Of a stretch of 47,515 nt of DNA, positions 24,579 to 33,448 are shown one piece after another. Source of the DNA: Actinomycetes bacterium. GTDB lineage: Bacteria > Actinomycetota > Coriobacteriia > Coriobacteriales > JAEZZM01. Position numbers and translations under genes: made by a program. Numbering within the stretch: the first letter of the stretch is position 1; the number at the start of each line of letters is the position of its first letter. The notes under the pieces were generated by a model that worked only from the letters and a program-made list of their open reading frames with translations, was not told the DNA's origin and searched no databases. The DNA lies in assembly GCA_023418575.1 (NCBI GenBank), contig JAEZZM010000032.1:1-47515 (forward strand), written 5' to 3'.

Positions 24579-25524
24579 TAAGGGAAATTTCAGGCCTATT
24601 ATTGATTCTGATAGGAATGAGTGAGCAGCCTAAACCAGAAGAGACTATCATCTGTAAGCTATGCTCTGCATTATTAAGCTGGTAGAGCCCCTTGCTGTAG
24701 CGTGGCAAGCAGCCCTGATTTGGAGCCCATAGAGCGCCAATAAAAGGCAGACGGATTTGTCCACCATGAGTATGTCCACAAAGCGCTAGATCAAAGCCTT
24801 CTTGCGCATACCTTTCTGCAAGTTCGGGTCGGTGGGCAATAAGAAGCTTGAAGCGCTCTTCACTCAATTGAGCCTTTGAATCTAAATCCTGCCTCTCGAG
24901 TTTTTGATCACTCTCTCTTGCCTGTACTCTATGCTTGCTAAGTGGATCGATCTTCGCCTTAATCTCAAGATGCTCAATCTTTGGAAGCTCTTGTTTGCCA
25001 TGAAGTAGATCCTGTTTTAAAAAGCCGATAAGCTCAAGATGCTCAATCTTAGAGAGTGCTGATAGATAATCAGCATATAAGTCAGGTTTTTTGAGTGCAA
25101 GATACTCTTCATGGTTTCCACTTACATAATAAAGTGGAGCTATGCTACTAAGCTTTTCAATAAAACTTATTGAGGAAGCTGTATGAGGTGAGCGCTTATC
25201 AATAAGATCACCGCTTAAGGCTATGATACGGGGTTTAAACTGAGTTAAGGAATCCAAGACTTCTTGAACAAGCGCAGGGAAATAGTAGGCAGCATTATGT
25301 AAATCACTTACCTGGGCAATTTTAAAGCCTTCAAGATCTTGGTGTAATTTTGGAAAAGAAAGCTCATAGTGAGCTGCTTTTAAGAATCTTTCCTGTGAAT
25401 AGATATAGCCAGCCGTGCTCAAACTGAGAAAGCTGCCACAGCAAAGCATAATAAAGCTGCGTCTACTTATAAGCCTAGCTGCTTTTGCATTATGTTTTAA
25501 CTTAGTTTGAGTGCCTTGATCCAT
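24547..25524 (-). CDS. Metallophosphoesterase with twin-arginine-like signal (YkuE/YaeI type)
   Basis: The family hydrolyses phosphoesters with a two-metal centre outside the cytoplasm. This 325-aa protein begins with a basic segment and ISRRSFIMLCCGSFLSLSTAGYIY, a twin-arginine-like export signal or anchor. Metal ligands appear in order as QVSDLHNAA, ALSGDLIDKRS, YVSGNHEE, LLIAHRPEL and LCGHTHGGQIRLP. Between GNHEE and AHRPE lies a long Lys/Gln/Glu-rich insert (about residues 150-225) that contains an 18-bp duplication. The substrate is unknown. It is convergent with holA and lies downstream of the rpsT terminator. Confidence 0.88.
   Translation of the reverse strand: MDQGTQTKLKHNAKAARLISRRSFIMLCCGSFLSLSTAGYIYSQERFLKAAHYELSFPKLHQDLEGFKIAQVSDLHNAAYYFPALVQEVLDSLTQFKPRIIALSGDLIDKRSPHTASSISFIEKLSSIAPLYYVSGNHEEYLALKKPDLYADYLSALSKIEHLELIGFLKQDLLHGKQELPKIEHLEIKAKIDPLSKHRVQARESDQKLERQDLDSKAQLSEERFKLLIAHRPELAERYAQEGFDLALCGHTHGGQIRLPFIGALWAPNQGCLPRYSKGLYQLNNAEHSLQMIVSSGLGCSLIPIRINNRPEISLITLHKEIRSN
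24964..25050 (-). repeat. 18-bp direct repeat pair inside the phosphoesterase gene
   Basis: CTCAAGATGCTCAATCTT occurs at 24964-24981 and again at 25033-25050, exactly 69 bp (23 codons) apart and in the same frame. The copies encode KIEHLEI and KIEHLEL. This suggests duplication of a 23-residue segment that has since diverged, giving the family-atypical insert. Confidence 0.85.
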
Positions 25525-25548
25525 CTTATCTCACATACTGTCTAGATA

Positions 25549-25584
25549 TAAAAATACCGCAGATCTAACAATGATCTACGGTAT
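25549..25584 (-). terminator. Intrinsic terminator after rpsT
   Basis: Read on the - strand, ATACCGTAGATC pairs with GATCTGCGGTAT (one G-U) around a short loop, then a run of five T follows. It lies between rpsT and the phosphoesterase gene, so it should end most rpsT transcripts. Confidence 0.85.
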
Positions 25585-25632
25585 ATATTACCCACTGCTT
25601 ACGTGGAAACTTATCAGGCTTACAAGTAAAAA

Positions 25633-25899
25633 TTAAGCCTCAATTGAGTTTACAAGAAGTTGTACGCCAGACTTACGATTTGCAGCCTGGTTCTTGTGAA
25701 TAACGCCCTTAGAAACTGCCTTGTCAAGAAGACGCATAGCAACAAGAGCGGCCTTTTGTGCCTCCTCTTTGTTTCCTTCAAGAGCAAAGTCACGTACTTT
25801 CTTTACAGCAGTCTTGAGCTCAGACTTAACTGCACGATTGCGAATACGTGCCTTTTCAGCGGTTAAGATGCGCTTCTTTTGACTTTTAATGTTAGCCAC
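25633..25899 (-). CDS. rpsT: 30S ribosomal protein S20
   Basis: S20 is a primary 16S rRNA-binding protein. The 88-aa sequence MANIKSQKKRILTAEKARIRNRAVKSELKTAVKK...RLLDKAVSKGVIHKNQAANRKSGV is a close fit, including the typical start and the KGVIHKN-AANRKS tail. Translation begins at GTG with AAAGGAAC upstream, where most species use ATG. It lies on the - strand between two + strand gene blocks (the holA/lepA neighbourhood, usual for rpsT), and it has its own promoter and terminator. Confidence 0.98.
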   Translation of the reverse strand: MANIKSQKKRILTAEKARIRNRAVKSELKTAVKKVRDFALEGNKEEAQKAALVAMRLLDKAVSKGVIHKNQAANRKSGVQLLVNSIEA

Positions 25900-25979
25900 G
25901 AACTGTTCCTTTCAGTCTACACTTGTTCTGTGCTTATAAGTACCTCCGTCGCAGTGGGGCTGCAGACGATAACTGTAAA

Positions 25980-25988
25980 ATAATAGCA
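25980..25988 (-). promoter_or_regulatory. Possible extended -10 promoter of rpsT
   Basis: On the - strand TGCTATTAT matches TGnTATAAT with one mismatch. It is about 80 bases upstream of the rpsT start codon, leaving a moderate 5' leader. No convincing -35 was seen. Confidence 0.4.
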
Positions 25989-26032
25989 TGTATACGCAGG
26001 ATATACCAGAAAATTTTAGATGATAAACATAA

Positions 26033-26038
26033 TATAAT
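26033..26038 (+). promoter_or_regulatory. Possible -10 element for the acyltransferase gene
   Basis: A perfect TATAAT lies in the 224-bp divergent gap between rpsT and the acyltransferase. There is no recognisable -35 and about 85 bases of AT-rich leader. Apart from this and the rpsT promoter I see nothing else in the gap. Confidence 0.3.
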
Positions 26039-26123
26039 CACTTTATAGCCTAGCCTGGATTAGCTAGAATATCAGCAGGAAATAAAAATTAATAAAGGCG
26101 TTGAATGGTCGGTAGTAGCTTAA

Positions 26124-28134
26124 ATGTCGCTAAAAACACGAAAACTATCGCACGTATATTCTGTTGATGGACTGCGTGCCCTTGCGTTATTAGGGGTTAT
26201 ATTATTTCATATGTGGCCTTCCAGTGCCCCGGGAGGCTATTTTGGAGTACTCATATTTTTTGTTATTGCTGGTTTTTTCGTTTCCCGCAATTTTGTTTTA
26301 GAGCAAAGTGATGGTAGATATCCATCCTTAGCGCGCTATTATCGAAAACGTTTTATCAGGCTCTATATGCCCCTTCTCGCCATGGTGGTAATCGTAAATC
26401 TATTTTCTGCCGCCTTTGCTCAAGATATATACGCTTATGGTATAAGTGATACGCCTTCTGTGCTCTTAGGTTTTAATAATATTTATCAATCCTTAAGTGG
26501 CGCTTCATATTTTGAGTCCCATGGTGTTTTTAAACCTTTTACCCATCTATGGGCACTATCTCTGGAGCTGCAATTTTATTTTATATATCCTCTTTGTATT
26601 CGCTTCATGGCCTTTATATTTAAAAATAATGTATCTAGGATATCCTTAGTGCTTTGGGTGGTATCGGTCTTATCTGGGCTTTATATGGCATTTTCCTATG
26701 TGCCAGGCGCAGATCCTACAGTGGTATATTACTCTAGTTTATCTCGTATTTTTTCATTTACCATTGGTGGCGCCTTTGCTTTTAGTAATATCTTGAGTTT
26801 GGAAAAGATTTCACTTGCTAAAGTGGGGGGAGGAGACTTTAATGGTCCGCAAGGCCAGATTTCATCTCTTGCTAATCGCGGTTTTTATAAGATGGGCCCA
26901 ACGCCTTTTCAAAGCCTGCTTGCCTTAATCATCTTAATTATTTTGATCATTCCTTTTTTCACCTTGTCCTATAATTCCTCAATTCCCTTTAGGGGAGGAA
27001 TGTTCCTATATTCTGTTTTAGTGGCTTACTTTATTGTCTTGGTATATCACGATGATGTCTTTTTAACACCTATTTTAGCCTGCGCTCCATTTAGGTTTTT
27101 GGCACAAAGAAGCTACTCATACTATATATGGCAGTATCCAATAATGATGATATTTGCCTCAATCCTCATACATTCAACCTTTCCCAATAGCCTCAGCAAC
27201 CTTATCCAGCTTGCTTTACTCTTGCTTATAGGTGAGATTTCTTATCGCCTATTAGAGCGTGGACCCAAGCAGCGCCCCTATTTAAAGACGCCAGAGCTAG
27301 CTGCAGGAATAGCTCCAATTTTGGGCTTTGCAACCCTTGTTATGTTTGTGGTTGCCTTGGTCTTGCCGGTTAAGGCACCCGATAATGACGCAGATCTTAT
27401 CAAACAAAAAATTGCAGAGGCTCAGCGAGAAGATCAGCTCTTAAGACAGCAGCGAGAACAGCTTAAATCTCAAGAGCTAAGCTCCCCAAGCCCAATGCCT
27501 CAAACTCAGGATGTTTCAAGGGGGGACAGTGCAAGTCAAGACTCTGTAGCCAAAGATCTCTCTAACAAGCAGCAGCCCGCGCCTGCAAATAACAGTCTTA
27601 CCGAGCCTCAAGAGGATCAAGATTTCAAATTTAGTCCTGAACAGCTCGAGCGTTTGAAAACTATAAAGGTAAGCATTATTGGGGATTCGGTTACGGATAT
27701 GTCACGCGAATATCTCGTTAAATACCTGTATAATCTAGATCTAGATGCTAAAATCTCTAGGCAAATGACTACTGGTCTTGAACTTGTTAAAGAGAAAAAA
27801 GCTAGGAATCTTAGGGGATTATGTAGTTATAAGCTTGGGAGCCAATGGTGATTTTAACAGCTCTGTTTTGGATGAGTTTTTATCGGAAGTAAAACCTTCT
27901 AAACTCTTACTAATGAATGCTGTCTGTCCTGATCCACATGAGCAAAGCGTTAATAGCAAGCTTAAAAAATTTGTTGAAACTCATGCTCAGGATGGGGTAT
28001 ACCTGATAGACTGGTATGGTGCGGCAAAGCGTCACAAAGAGTATTTCTATCGTGATGCAACCCATCCAAAGCCACAAGGTGTTAAAGTATATGATCGCTT
28101 AATTTTAGAAGCCTTATTACAAGCCTCTGAATAG
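26124..28134 (+). pseudogene. OatA-like membrane O-acyltransferase with SGNH domain, split by a frameshift
   Basis: The first frame (26124-27851) encodes an acyltransferase-3 membrane domain: YSVDGLRALALLGVILFHMWP with its catalytic His, LIFFVIAGFFVSR, FTHLWALSLELQFYFIYPL, and about ten membrane helices to residue 420. A Gln/Ser-rich linker and the first SGNH block, VSIIGDSVTDM, follow. It then runs out of frame near 27800. The rest of the SGNH hydrolase, VVISLGANGDF and YRDATHPKPQG (Asp/His), continues one frame over to 28134. Removing one A from the A6 run at 27795-27800 gives a continuous 669-aa protein reading EKKLGILGDYVVISLGANG, which suits the family. OatA-type enzymes O-acetylate peptidoglycan or surface glycans. 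It may be broken, phase-variable or a sequencing error. Confidence 0.82.
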
Positions 28135-28147
28135 GAGAACGTGCGCT

Positions 28148-29959
28148 GTGTCAACAAGTCCAGCTGAAAAGATACGTAATTTTTCAATTATTGCCCATAT
28201 CGATCATGGTAAGTCTACCCTTGCTGATCGAATATTGGAGTCAACAAATACCATAGCAGAGCGCGAGATGCAGTCTCAGGTGCTTGATTCGATGGATATT
28301 GAGCGTGAGCGCGGTATTACCATCAAAAGCCAGGCAGTTCGCATTATGTATACTGCTCAAGATGGGGAGCAATATCAGTTCAATCTGATTGATACGCCGG
28401 GTCATGTTGACTTTACCTATGAGGTTTCTCGTTCACTTGCTGCCTGCGAAGGTGCCATTTTGGTGGTTGATGCGACTCAGGGTGTTGAGGCTCAGACCGT
28501 CTCCAATGCTCTTCTTGCTATGAATGCAAATCTTGAGATTATCCCAGCCATTAATAAGATTGATCTCCCAAGTGCAGATCCTTTTAGAGTGAAAGAAGAA
28601 ATTGAAGAGGGCCTAGCTGTTCCTGCAGATGAAGCGGTTTTGGTTTCGGGAAAAACAGGCGAGGGTGTTTCAGAGCTGCTTGAGGCTATAGTTAAGCATG
28701 TTCCTGCTCCAACAGGGGATCCAAATGCCCCTCTTAAGGCTTTAATTTTTGACTCGTATTTTGATAGTTACCGTGGTGTAGTTGCCCTAATTAGAATTGT
28801 AGATGGTTCTATTAAAAAGGGCGATAAGATCAAATTTATGGCTACCAGCCAATGCATAGAAGTAGAAGAGGTAGGGGTAAGAAGGCCTGCTAACCAGCCT
28901 CTATCAGAGCTTGGAGTTGGAGAGGTTGGTTATCTCATTACTGGGCTTAAAGACCCTCAGCTTGTTCATGTAGGTGATACTATCACCTATGAAAAAGGGG
29001 GAAGTCCAGAGGCTTTACCTGGTTATCGCAAGGTTAAGCCCATGGTCTTTACGGGGCTGTTTCCCATAGACTCAGATCAGTATACATATCTTAGAGATGC
29101 TCTTGATAAGCTCAAGTTAAATGATCCAGCTATTGAGTATTTACCTGAAACTTCTACAGCTCTAGGCTTTGGTTTTAGGGTAGGATTTTTGGGCCTTTTG
29201 CATATGGAAGTTGTTAAAGAGCGCTTAGAGCGAGAGTTTGGTCTAGATCTCTTAGCAACAGCTCCCTCTGTTGCTTATCATGCCTATCTTACCGATGGCT
29301 CTAACTATGAATTTACTTCACCCCAAGATATGCCAGATCCATCAAAGACCTTGCGTATAGAGGAGCCCTATTTAACAGCTAAGGTGCTCATTCCACCAGA
29401 TTATGTGGGTGCGGTTATGGATCTTACCATTGAGCACAGAGGTAGCTTTATTAACATGCAATATCTCTCAAAAACTACAGTAGAAATGCACTGGGAGATG
29501 CCCTTATCAGAGCTCATTTTAGATTACTTTGATCAGCTTAAAAGCAGGACCAAGGGCTATGCTTCCCTTGACTATGACTATCTTGGCTATAGAGAATCTA
29601 ATCTCAACAAGCTTGATATTTTATTATCATCAAAGCCAGTTGACGCCTTAAGTTTTATTATTCATAAGGATAAGGCATATGCTCGCGGCAGGCAGTTGTG
29701 CGATAAGCTCAAAGAGATTATCCCCCGACAAATGTTTGAAGTTCCCATTCAAGCAGCTATTGGTGGTCGCATTATTGCACGTCAAACTGTTAAAGCAAAA
29801 CGTAAAGACGTGCTTGCAAAGTGCTACGGTGGAGATATCACCCGTAAGCGCAAGCTTCTTGAAAAGCAAAAGGCTGGTAAAAAACGCATGAAGGCTATTG
29901 GAAATGTTGAGGTTCCTCAAGAAGCCTTCATGGCAATACTAAAAGTTGATGATGAATAG
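28148..29959 (+). CDS. lepA: Elongation factor 4 (LepA)
   Basis: LepA is a ribosome-associated GTPase that acts on stalled or early-phase translation. The 603-aa protein has the P-loop AHIDHGKST, RERGITIKSQ (switch I), DTPGHVDF and NKIDLPSADP, then the EF-G-like domains and the LepA-specific C-terminal domain (KAYARGRQLCDKLKEIIPRQMFEVPIQAAIGGRIIARQTVKAKRKDVLAKCYGGDITRKRKLLEKQKAGKKRMK). GTG 28148 is chosen, with AGGAG at 28133-28137 ten bases upstream and overlapping the end of the previous gene. Its place near holA and rpsT matches the actinobacterial order. Confidence 0.98.
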   Translation: MSTSPAEKIRNFSIIAHIDHGKSTLADRILESTNTIAEREMQSQVLDSMDIERERGITIKSQAVRIMYTAQDGEQYQFNLIDTPGHVDFTYEVSRSLAACEGAILVVDATQGVEAQTVSNALLAMNANLEIIPAINKIDLPSADPFRVKEEIEEGLAVPADEAVLVSGKTGEGVSELLEAIVKHVPAPTGDPNAPLKALIFDSYFDSYRGVVALIRIVDGSIKKGDKIKFMATSQCIEVEEVGVRRPANQPLSELGVGEVGYLITGLKDPQLVHVGDTITYEKGGSPEALPGYRKVKPMVFTGLFPIDSDQYTYLRDALDKLKLNDPAIEYLPETSTALGFGFRVGFLGLLHMEVVKERLEREFGLDLLATAPSVAYHAYLTDGSNYEFTSPQDMPDPSKTLRIEEPYLTAKVLIPPDYVGAVMDLTIEHRGSFINMQYLSKTTVEMHWEMPLSELILDYFDQLKSRTKGYASLDYDYLGYRESNLNKLDILLSSKPVDALSFIIHKDKAYARGRQLCDKLKEIIPRQMFEVPIQAAIGGRIIARQTVKAKRKDVLAKCYGGDITRKRKLLEKQKAGKKRMKAIGNVEVPQEAFMAILKVDDE

Positions 29960-29961
29960 CA

Positions 29962-30915
29962 ATGAAAGCCCAAGATTTTATCGATTGGATATCAGCTGAG
30001 CCTCGTGCTTTTTTGGCCCCTATGGCTGGAGTAAGTGACGCCTGTTATAGGAGCATGTATAGTGATAGTGCAGACCTATGCTATACAGAGATGGTTTCTG
30101 CCACTGGTCTTGCCTATGGCTCAAAGGAAACCTGGGCTTTAGCTCAGCCTCACCCCTTAGAGGAAAAGCTTGCTGTCCAAATTTTTGGTCATGAGCCAGA
30201 ACTTATGGCCGCCCAAGCCCTTGCGCTTCAAGAAAAGCTGGGCGATAAACTCATGCTCATTGATGTTAATATGGCTTGTCCCGTAGCAAAAGTATGCAAA
30301 AAAGGAGAGGGCTCTGCTCTTTTAAAAGATCCCAAGATGGCGCAGGCTATCATTTCTGCTCTTTCAAAAGAGCTTGATTGTGCGGTAAGTGCAAAAATAC
30401 GTACTGGTCTTAAAAAAGAAGAACCTCTTTTTATGGATTTTGCTCTTGGTCTTGAGGCCAGCGGAGCAAGTGCCATCGCTCTTCATGGGCGCTCTGCAGG
30501 GCAAGCCTACAGAGGAGAGTCAGACAGAGAAGCTATAGCTCAACTTGCTCAAGCCTTAACAATTCCACTTATTGGATCAGGTGATGTATATAGCTATAAA
30601 GATGCGCAAGATCTTTATGATAGGGGATGCAAGGCGGTCTTTGTTGCGCGCGGCTCTTATGGAAATCCTTGGATTTTTGAGGAAATAAAGGAGTTAAGAC
30701 CTAGTGACAAGGGGCTTAAAGAAAAGTTAGCCTGTGCACGCGAGCATCTTAAGCGCGCTCAAGAATTCAATTTACATGCCGGTAAAATGAGAAAGATTTT
30801 AAGCTGGTATCTAAAAGGCGCTCCACTGGCTGCTCATTGGCGTTCTTGTTGCATGGCTTGTAGCTCCTACGACGATTTTTTGTCCCTTATTGATGAGATT
30901 GAATCCTTACTATGA
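29962..30915 (+). CDS. dus: tRNA-dihydrouridine synthase
   Basis: Dus enzymes reduce uridines in the tRNA D-loop with FMN and NADPH. The 317-aa protein shows FLAPMAGVSDACYRSM, AVQIFGHEPE, DVNMACPVAKVCKKGEGSALLKDP with the catalytic Cys in NxxCP, SAKIRTGL, IALHGRSAGQAYRGESD, IPLIGSGDVYS and VFVARGSYGNPWIF. It is closest in style to the DusB subgroup of Gram-positives. In the usual NxGCP signature the Gly is Ala. It starts 2 bp after lepA and overlaps hemW by four bases (ATGA). Confidence 0.94.
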   Translation: MKAQDFIDWISAEPRAFLAPMAGVSDACYRSMYSDSADLCYTEMVSATGLAYGSKETWALAQPHPLEEKLAVQIFGHEPELMAAQALALQEKLGDKLMLIDVNMACPVAKVCKKGEGSALLKDPKMAQAIISALSKELDCAVSAKIRTGLKKEEPLFMDFALGLEASGASAIALHGRSAGQAYRGESDREAIAQLAQALTIPLIGSGDVYSYKDAQDLYDRGCKAVFVARGSYGNPWIFEEIKELRPSDKGLKEKLACAREHLKRAQEFNLHAGKMRKILSWYLKGAPLAAHWRSCCMACSSYDDFLSLIDEIESLL

Positions 30916-32252
30916 TTTCTGGCTTATATTTACACATACCTTTTTGTAAATCTCGATGCAGCTATTGCGATTTTTATACAGCGGCCTGCAAGGATGATGA
31001 GCTCAGTTTTGATCGCTATGTAGAGTCTTTAAGTCTTGCTCTTAAGCGTCTATCAAGAGCTGGGCTTTTAGCTGAGCTAGAGACGGTCTATGTGGGAGGA
31101 GGCACTCCTTCATATTTGCAGTCCAAGCTTACCATGCTTCTCTATAACTTATCTCTGCTCATACATGTAGATCGTCTTAAAGAGTTTACTGTCGAGTGCA
31201 ATCCCGAGTCCTTTACACCAGCTCTGTTTAAAGATTTGCGTGCCTTAGGGGTTAATCGTTACTCATTTGGAGTTCAAAGTTTTGACGATAAGGAATTGCG
31301 TCTTTTGGGACGTGCTCATAGCTCAAAAGAGGTTCACGAAGCCTTGGAATTTTTGAGTGCTGAAGGCGCAGAAGTTTCCATAGACCTTATCTGCGGGCTA
31401 CCCAATCAGAGCTTGGAAGATTTTAAGAGAAGTTTAGAGACAGCTCTTAGCTATCCTCTAAATCACATAAGCATTTATCCCTTAAGTATAGAAGAAGGCA
31501 CCCTTCTTGAGCGTCAAATTGAAGAAGGACGTTTGCCAGAACCTGACGAGGATACTCAGGTAGAAATCCTGCTCTATGCACAGGAGCGTTTAGAGCAGGC
31601 GGGCTATGTGCATTATGAGATATCTAATTATGCGAAAGCTGGGCATGAAAGCCAGCATAACTCATCTTATTGGAAGGCTCATGAGTATTTGGGGCTCGGT
31701 CCACATGCTTCTAGTATGATAAATGCTCAAGATTTTAAGGAACTTGCCCAATGCCTTAATCTTAGTTTAGAACTTCCAGAAGATCTTGGATCTCAAGAGC
31801 TCTCTGATCTTTTGGCATGTCCAGATTTAGAACGCTTTCGTTTCGAATGTTTAGAAAGTACCCAAAGCTTCATGGAGGCTCTGCAGGTAAAGAGTTTATC
31901 TGACAGCGCTTTGTCAAAAGGGGCTTGCACAAGGCAGACTCCTGCATCTTTAAGGATTGCCTGTGAGGGATTGGATGCTCAAGAATGCTTTGTAGAAGAC
32001 CTTATGCTTTCTTTGCGTCTGCTTAAGGGCTTTAATTATAGAATGAAGTTGGCTGAGCTAGACCAGCTTGTTGATAGGGCTAAGCTTACAAAGGACTGCG
32101 CTCAAGCTATAAAGGCTTGTCTTGAATTTTATATAAAACAGGGACAGCTTCAACTAAAAGGAGATCAACTTTCTTTTACAAGCACTTCGTGGTTACTTGG
32201 TAATGAAATATTTGCTAGTATTTGGGATTGTGCCTACTTGGGTAAAGAATAA
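30912..32252 (+). CDS. hemW: HemW-type radical SAM protein with an insertion
   Basis: HemW is a heme-binding relative of oxygen-independent coproporphyrinogen oxidase. The 446-aa protein has the radical-SAM cluster motif CKSRCSYCDF at about residues 12-21, VYVGGGTPSYL, ECNPESFTP, GVNRYSFGVQSF, DLICGLPNQS, and a late YEISNYAKAGHESQHNSSYW. Typical HemW is near 380 aa. Here about 70-80 residues (roughly 285-355) separate GLGPHASS from EDLMLSLRL, and the normal GLGPGAHS is altered. The N-terminal Cys and extra residues needed by true HemN are lacking. hrcA, often next in Actinobacteria, is absent; dnaJ follows directly. Confidence 0.88.
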   Translation: MISGLYLHIPFCKSRCSYCDFYTAACKDDELSFDRYVESLSLALKRLSRAGLLAELETVYVGGGTPSYLQSKLTMLLYNLSLLIHVDRLKEFTVECNPESFTPALFKDLRALGVNRYSFGVQSFDDKELRLLGRAHSSKEVHEALEFLSAEGAEVSIDLICGLPNQSLEDFKRSLETALSYPLNHISIYPLSIEEGTLLERQIEEGRLPEPDEDTQVEILLYAQERLEQAGYVHYEISNYAKAGHESQHNSSYWKAHEYLGLGPHASSMINAQDFKELAQCLNLSLELPEDLGSQELSDLLACPDLERFRFECLESTQSFMEALQVKSLSDSALSKGACTRQTPASLRIACEGLDAQECFVEDLMLSLRLLKGFNYRMKLAELDQLVDRAKLTKDCAQAIKACLEFYIKQGQLQLKGDQLSFTSTSWLLGNEIFASIWDCAYLGKE

Positions 32253-32299
32253 ATAGTTTTCAGGGAGAATTTTTAGAGGGTCTAGAGAGGTTAACGCAG

Positions 32300-33442
32300 G
32301 TGGCAGATAGAGATTATTACGATATTTTAGGGGTAGATAAGCAGGCTAGTGCCGATGAAATAAAAAAAGCATTTAGAAAAAAAGCACGTGAGCTGCACCC
32401 TGATGTAAATAAAGAGCCAGATGCAGAGCAAAAATTTAAAGAACTCAATGAAGCCTATGATGTCTTAAGCGATGAGAAAAAACGCAGCTATTATGACCAG
32501 TTTGGCACTGCAGGTCCTCAAGGGGGCTATGGCTACTCATATAGCGATATTTCAGACATCTTTGGCGGCATGGATATGGCAGATATCTTCTCTTCCTTCT
32601 TTGGAGGTGCAGCCGCTGGTGGCTCTCGCAGATCTGCAGTTGCTGAGCGAGGTAGAGATATGCGTATTGGCCTGCGCATTACTTTAGAAGAAGCAGCAGC
32701 TGGCGTTAAAAAAGACATAATATATGACAGACTTGCTCCCTGTGAAACCTGTGGTGGTAGTGGTCTTGCAGAAGGAGCAAGTAAGAAAAGCTGTCCACGT
32801 TGCCATGGAACAGGACAGGTGGTAACTGTTCAGCGCACCTTTTTGGGCGAGATGCAAAGTAGAACTGTCTGCCCAGAATGTGGCGGTAGTGGAGAAATCA
32901 TAGACAAGCCCTGCCCAGACTGCGAAGGTCAAGGACGTGTTCCTGATAGGGAACATGTAAGCATAGAGGTTCCTCAGGGTGTTCATCAGGGGCAGCAGCT
33001 TAAGGTAAGCTCCTTTGGAGAAGCGGGTTTTCAAGGCCGTCCTGCAGGAGATCTTTACGTTCAAATAGATATTCAAGACCATGATTTCTTTGAGCGCGAT
33101 GGTAATGATTTACACTGCAGCTTAAAAGTGAGCGTAGTGCAGGCAAGTTTAGGTGCACAAATTAGCATTCCTGGAATATTTGAAGATGAGCAGGTTCAAA
33201 TAGAGGTACCTGCTGGTTCGCAGCATGGTCAAAAGATTAGAACCAAAGCGGCAGGTATGCCTGTATTTAGAAATGCCGATAAGCGCGGAGATCTTATCGC
33301 ACACATAGAATTAGTAGTGCCCACTCATCTTAGTGATGAACAACGTGAGCTCTTTAAGAAGCTTGCAGACAGTTTTGGTGATGATTTAGCTGATACCAGA
33401 AGCACCTGGGAAAAAATAAAAGATGCAATAACAGGAGAATAA
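32300..33442 (+). CDS. dnaJ: Chaperone DnaJ
   Basis: DnaJ stimulates DnaK ATPase and delivers unfolded clients. The 380-aa type I protein has a J domain (DYYDILGVDKQASADEIKKAFRKKARELHPDVN, HPD intact), a Gly/Ser-rich linker with SDIFGGMDMADIFSSFFGG, and four zinc repeats (CETCGGSG, CPRCHGTG, CPECGGSG, CPDCEGQG at about 150-215). The C-terminal substrate domains end in WEKIKDAITGE. Translation starts at GTG 32300 with AGAGAGG at 32284-32290. It is the zinc-containing partner usually found away from the dnaK-grpE operon. There is no HrcA gene or CIRCE-like repeat beside it. Confidence 0.97.
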   Translation: MADRDYYDILGVDKQASADEIKKAFRKKARELHPDVNKEPDAEQKFKELNEAYDVLSDEKKRSYYDQFGTAGPQGGYGYSYSDISDIFGGMDMADIFSSFFGGAAAGGSRRSAVAERGRDMRIGLRITLEEAAAGVKKDIIYDRLAPCETCGGSGLAEGASKKSCPRCHGTGQVVTVQRTFLGEMQSRTVCPECGGSGEIIDKPCPDCEGQGRVPDREHVSIEVPQGVHQGQQLKVSSFGEAGFQGRPAGDLYVQIDIQDHDFFERDGNDLHCSLKVSVVQASLGAQISIPGIFEDEQVQIEVPAGSQHGQKIRTKAAGMPVFRNADKRGDLIAHIELVVPTHLSDEQRELFKKLADSFGDDLADTRSTWEKIKDAITGE

Positions 33443-33448
33443 GGCATC

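Noticed and set aside
27791..27803. Programmed -1 ribosomal frameshift (A AAA AAG heptamer) in the acyltransferase
   Set aside because: The zero-frame codons are GAG AAA AAA GCT, and the needed shift is +1 (or -2), not -1. The heptamer is therefore in the wrong phase. Slippage, mutation or a read error fits better.
32684..33082. 132-codon open frame on the - strand opposite dnaJ
   Set aside because: It mirrors the repetitive zinc-finger coding sequence of dnaJ and has no independent support.
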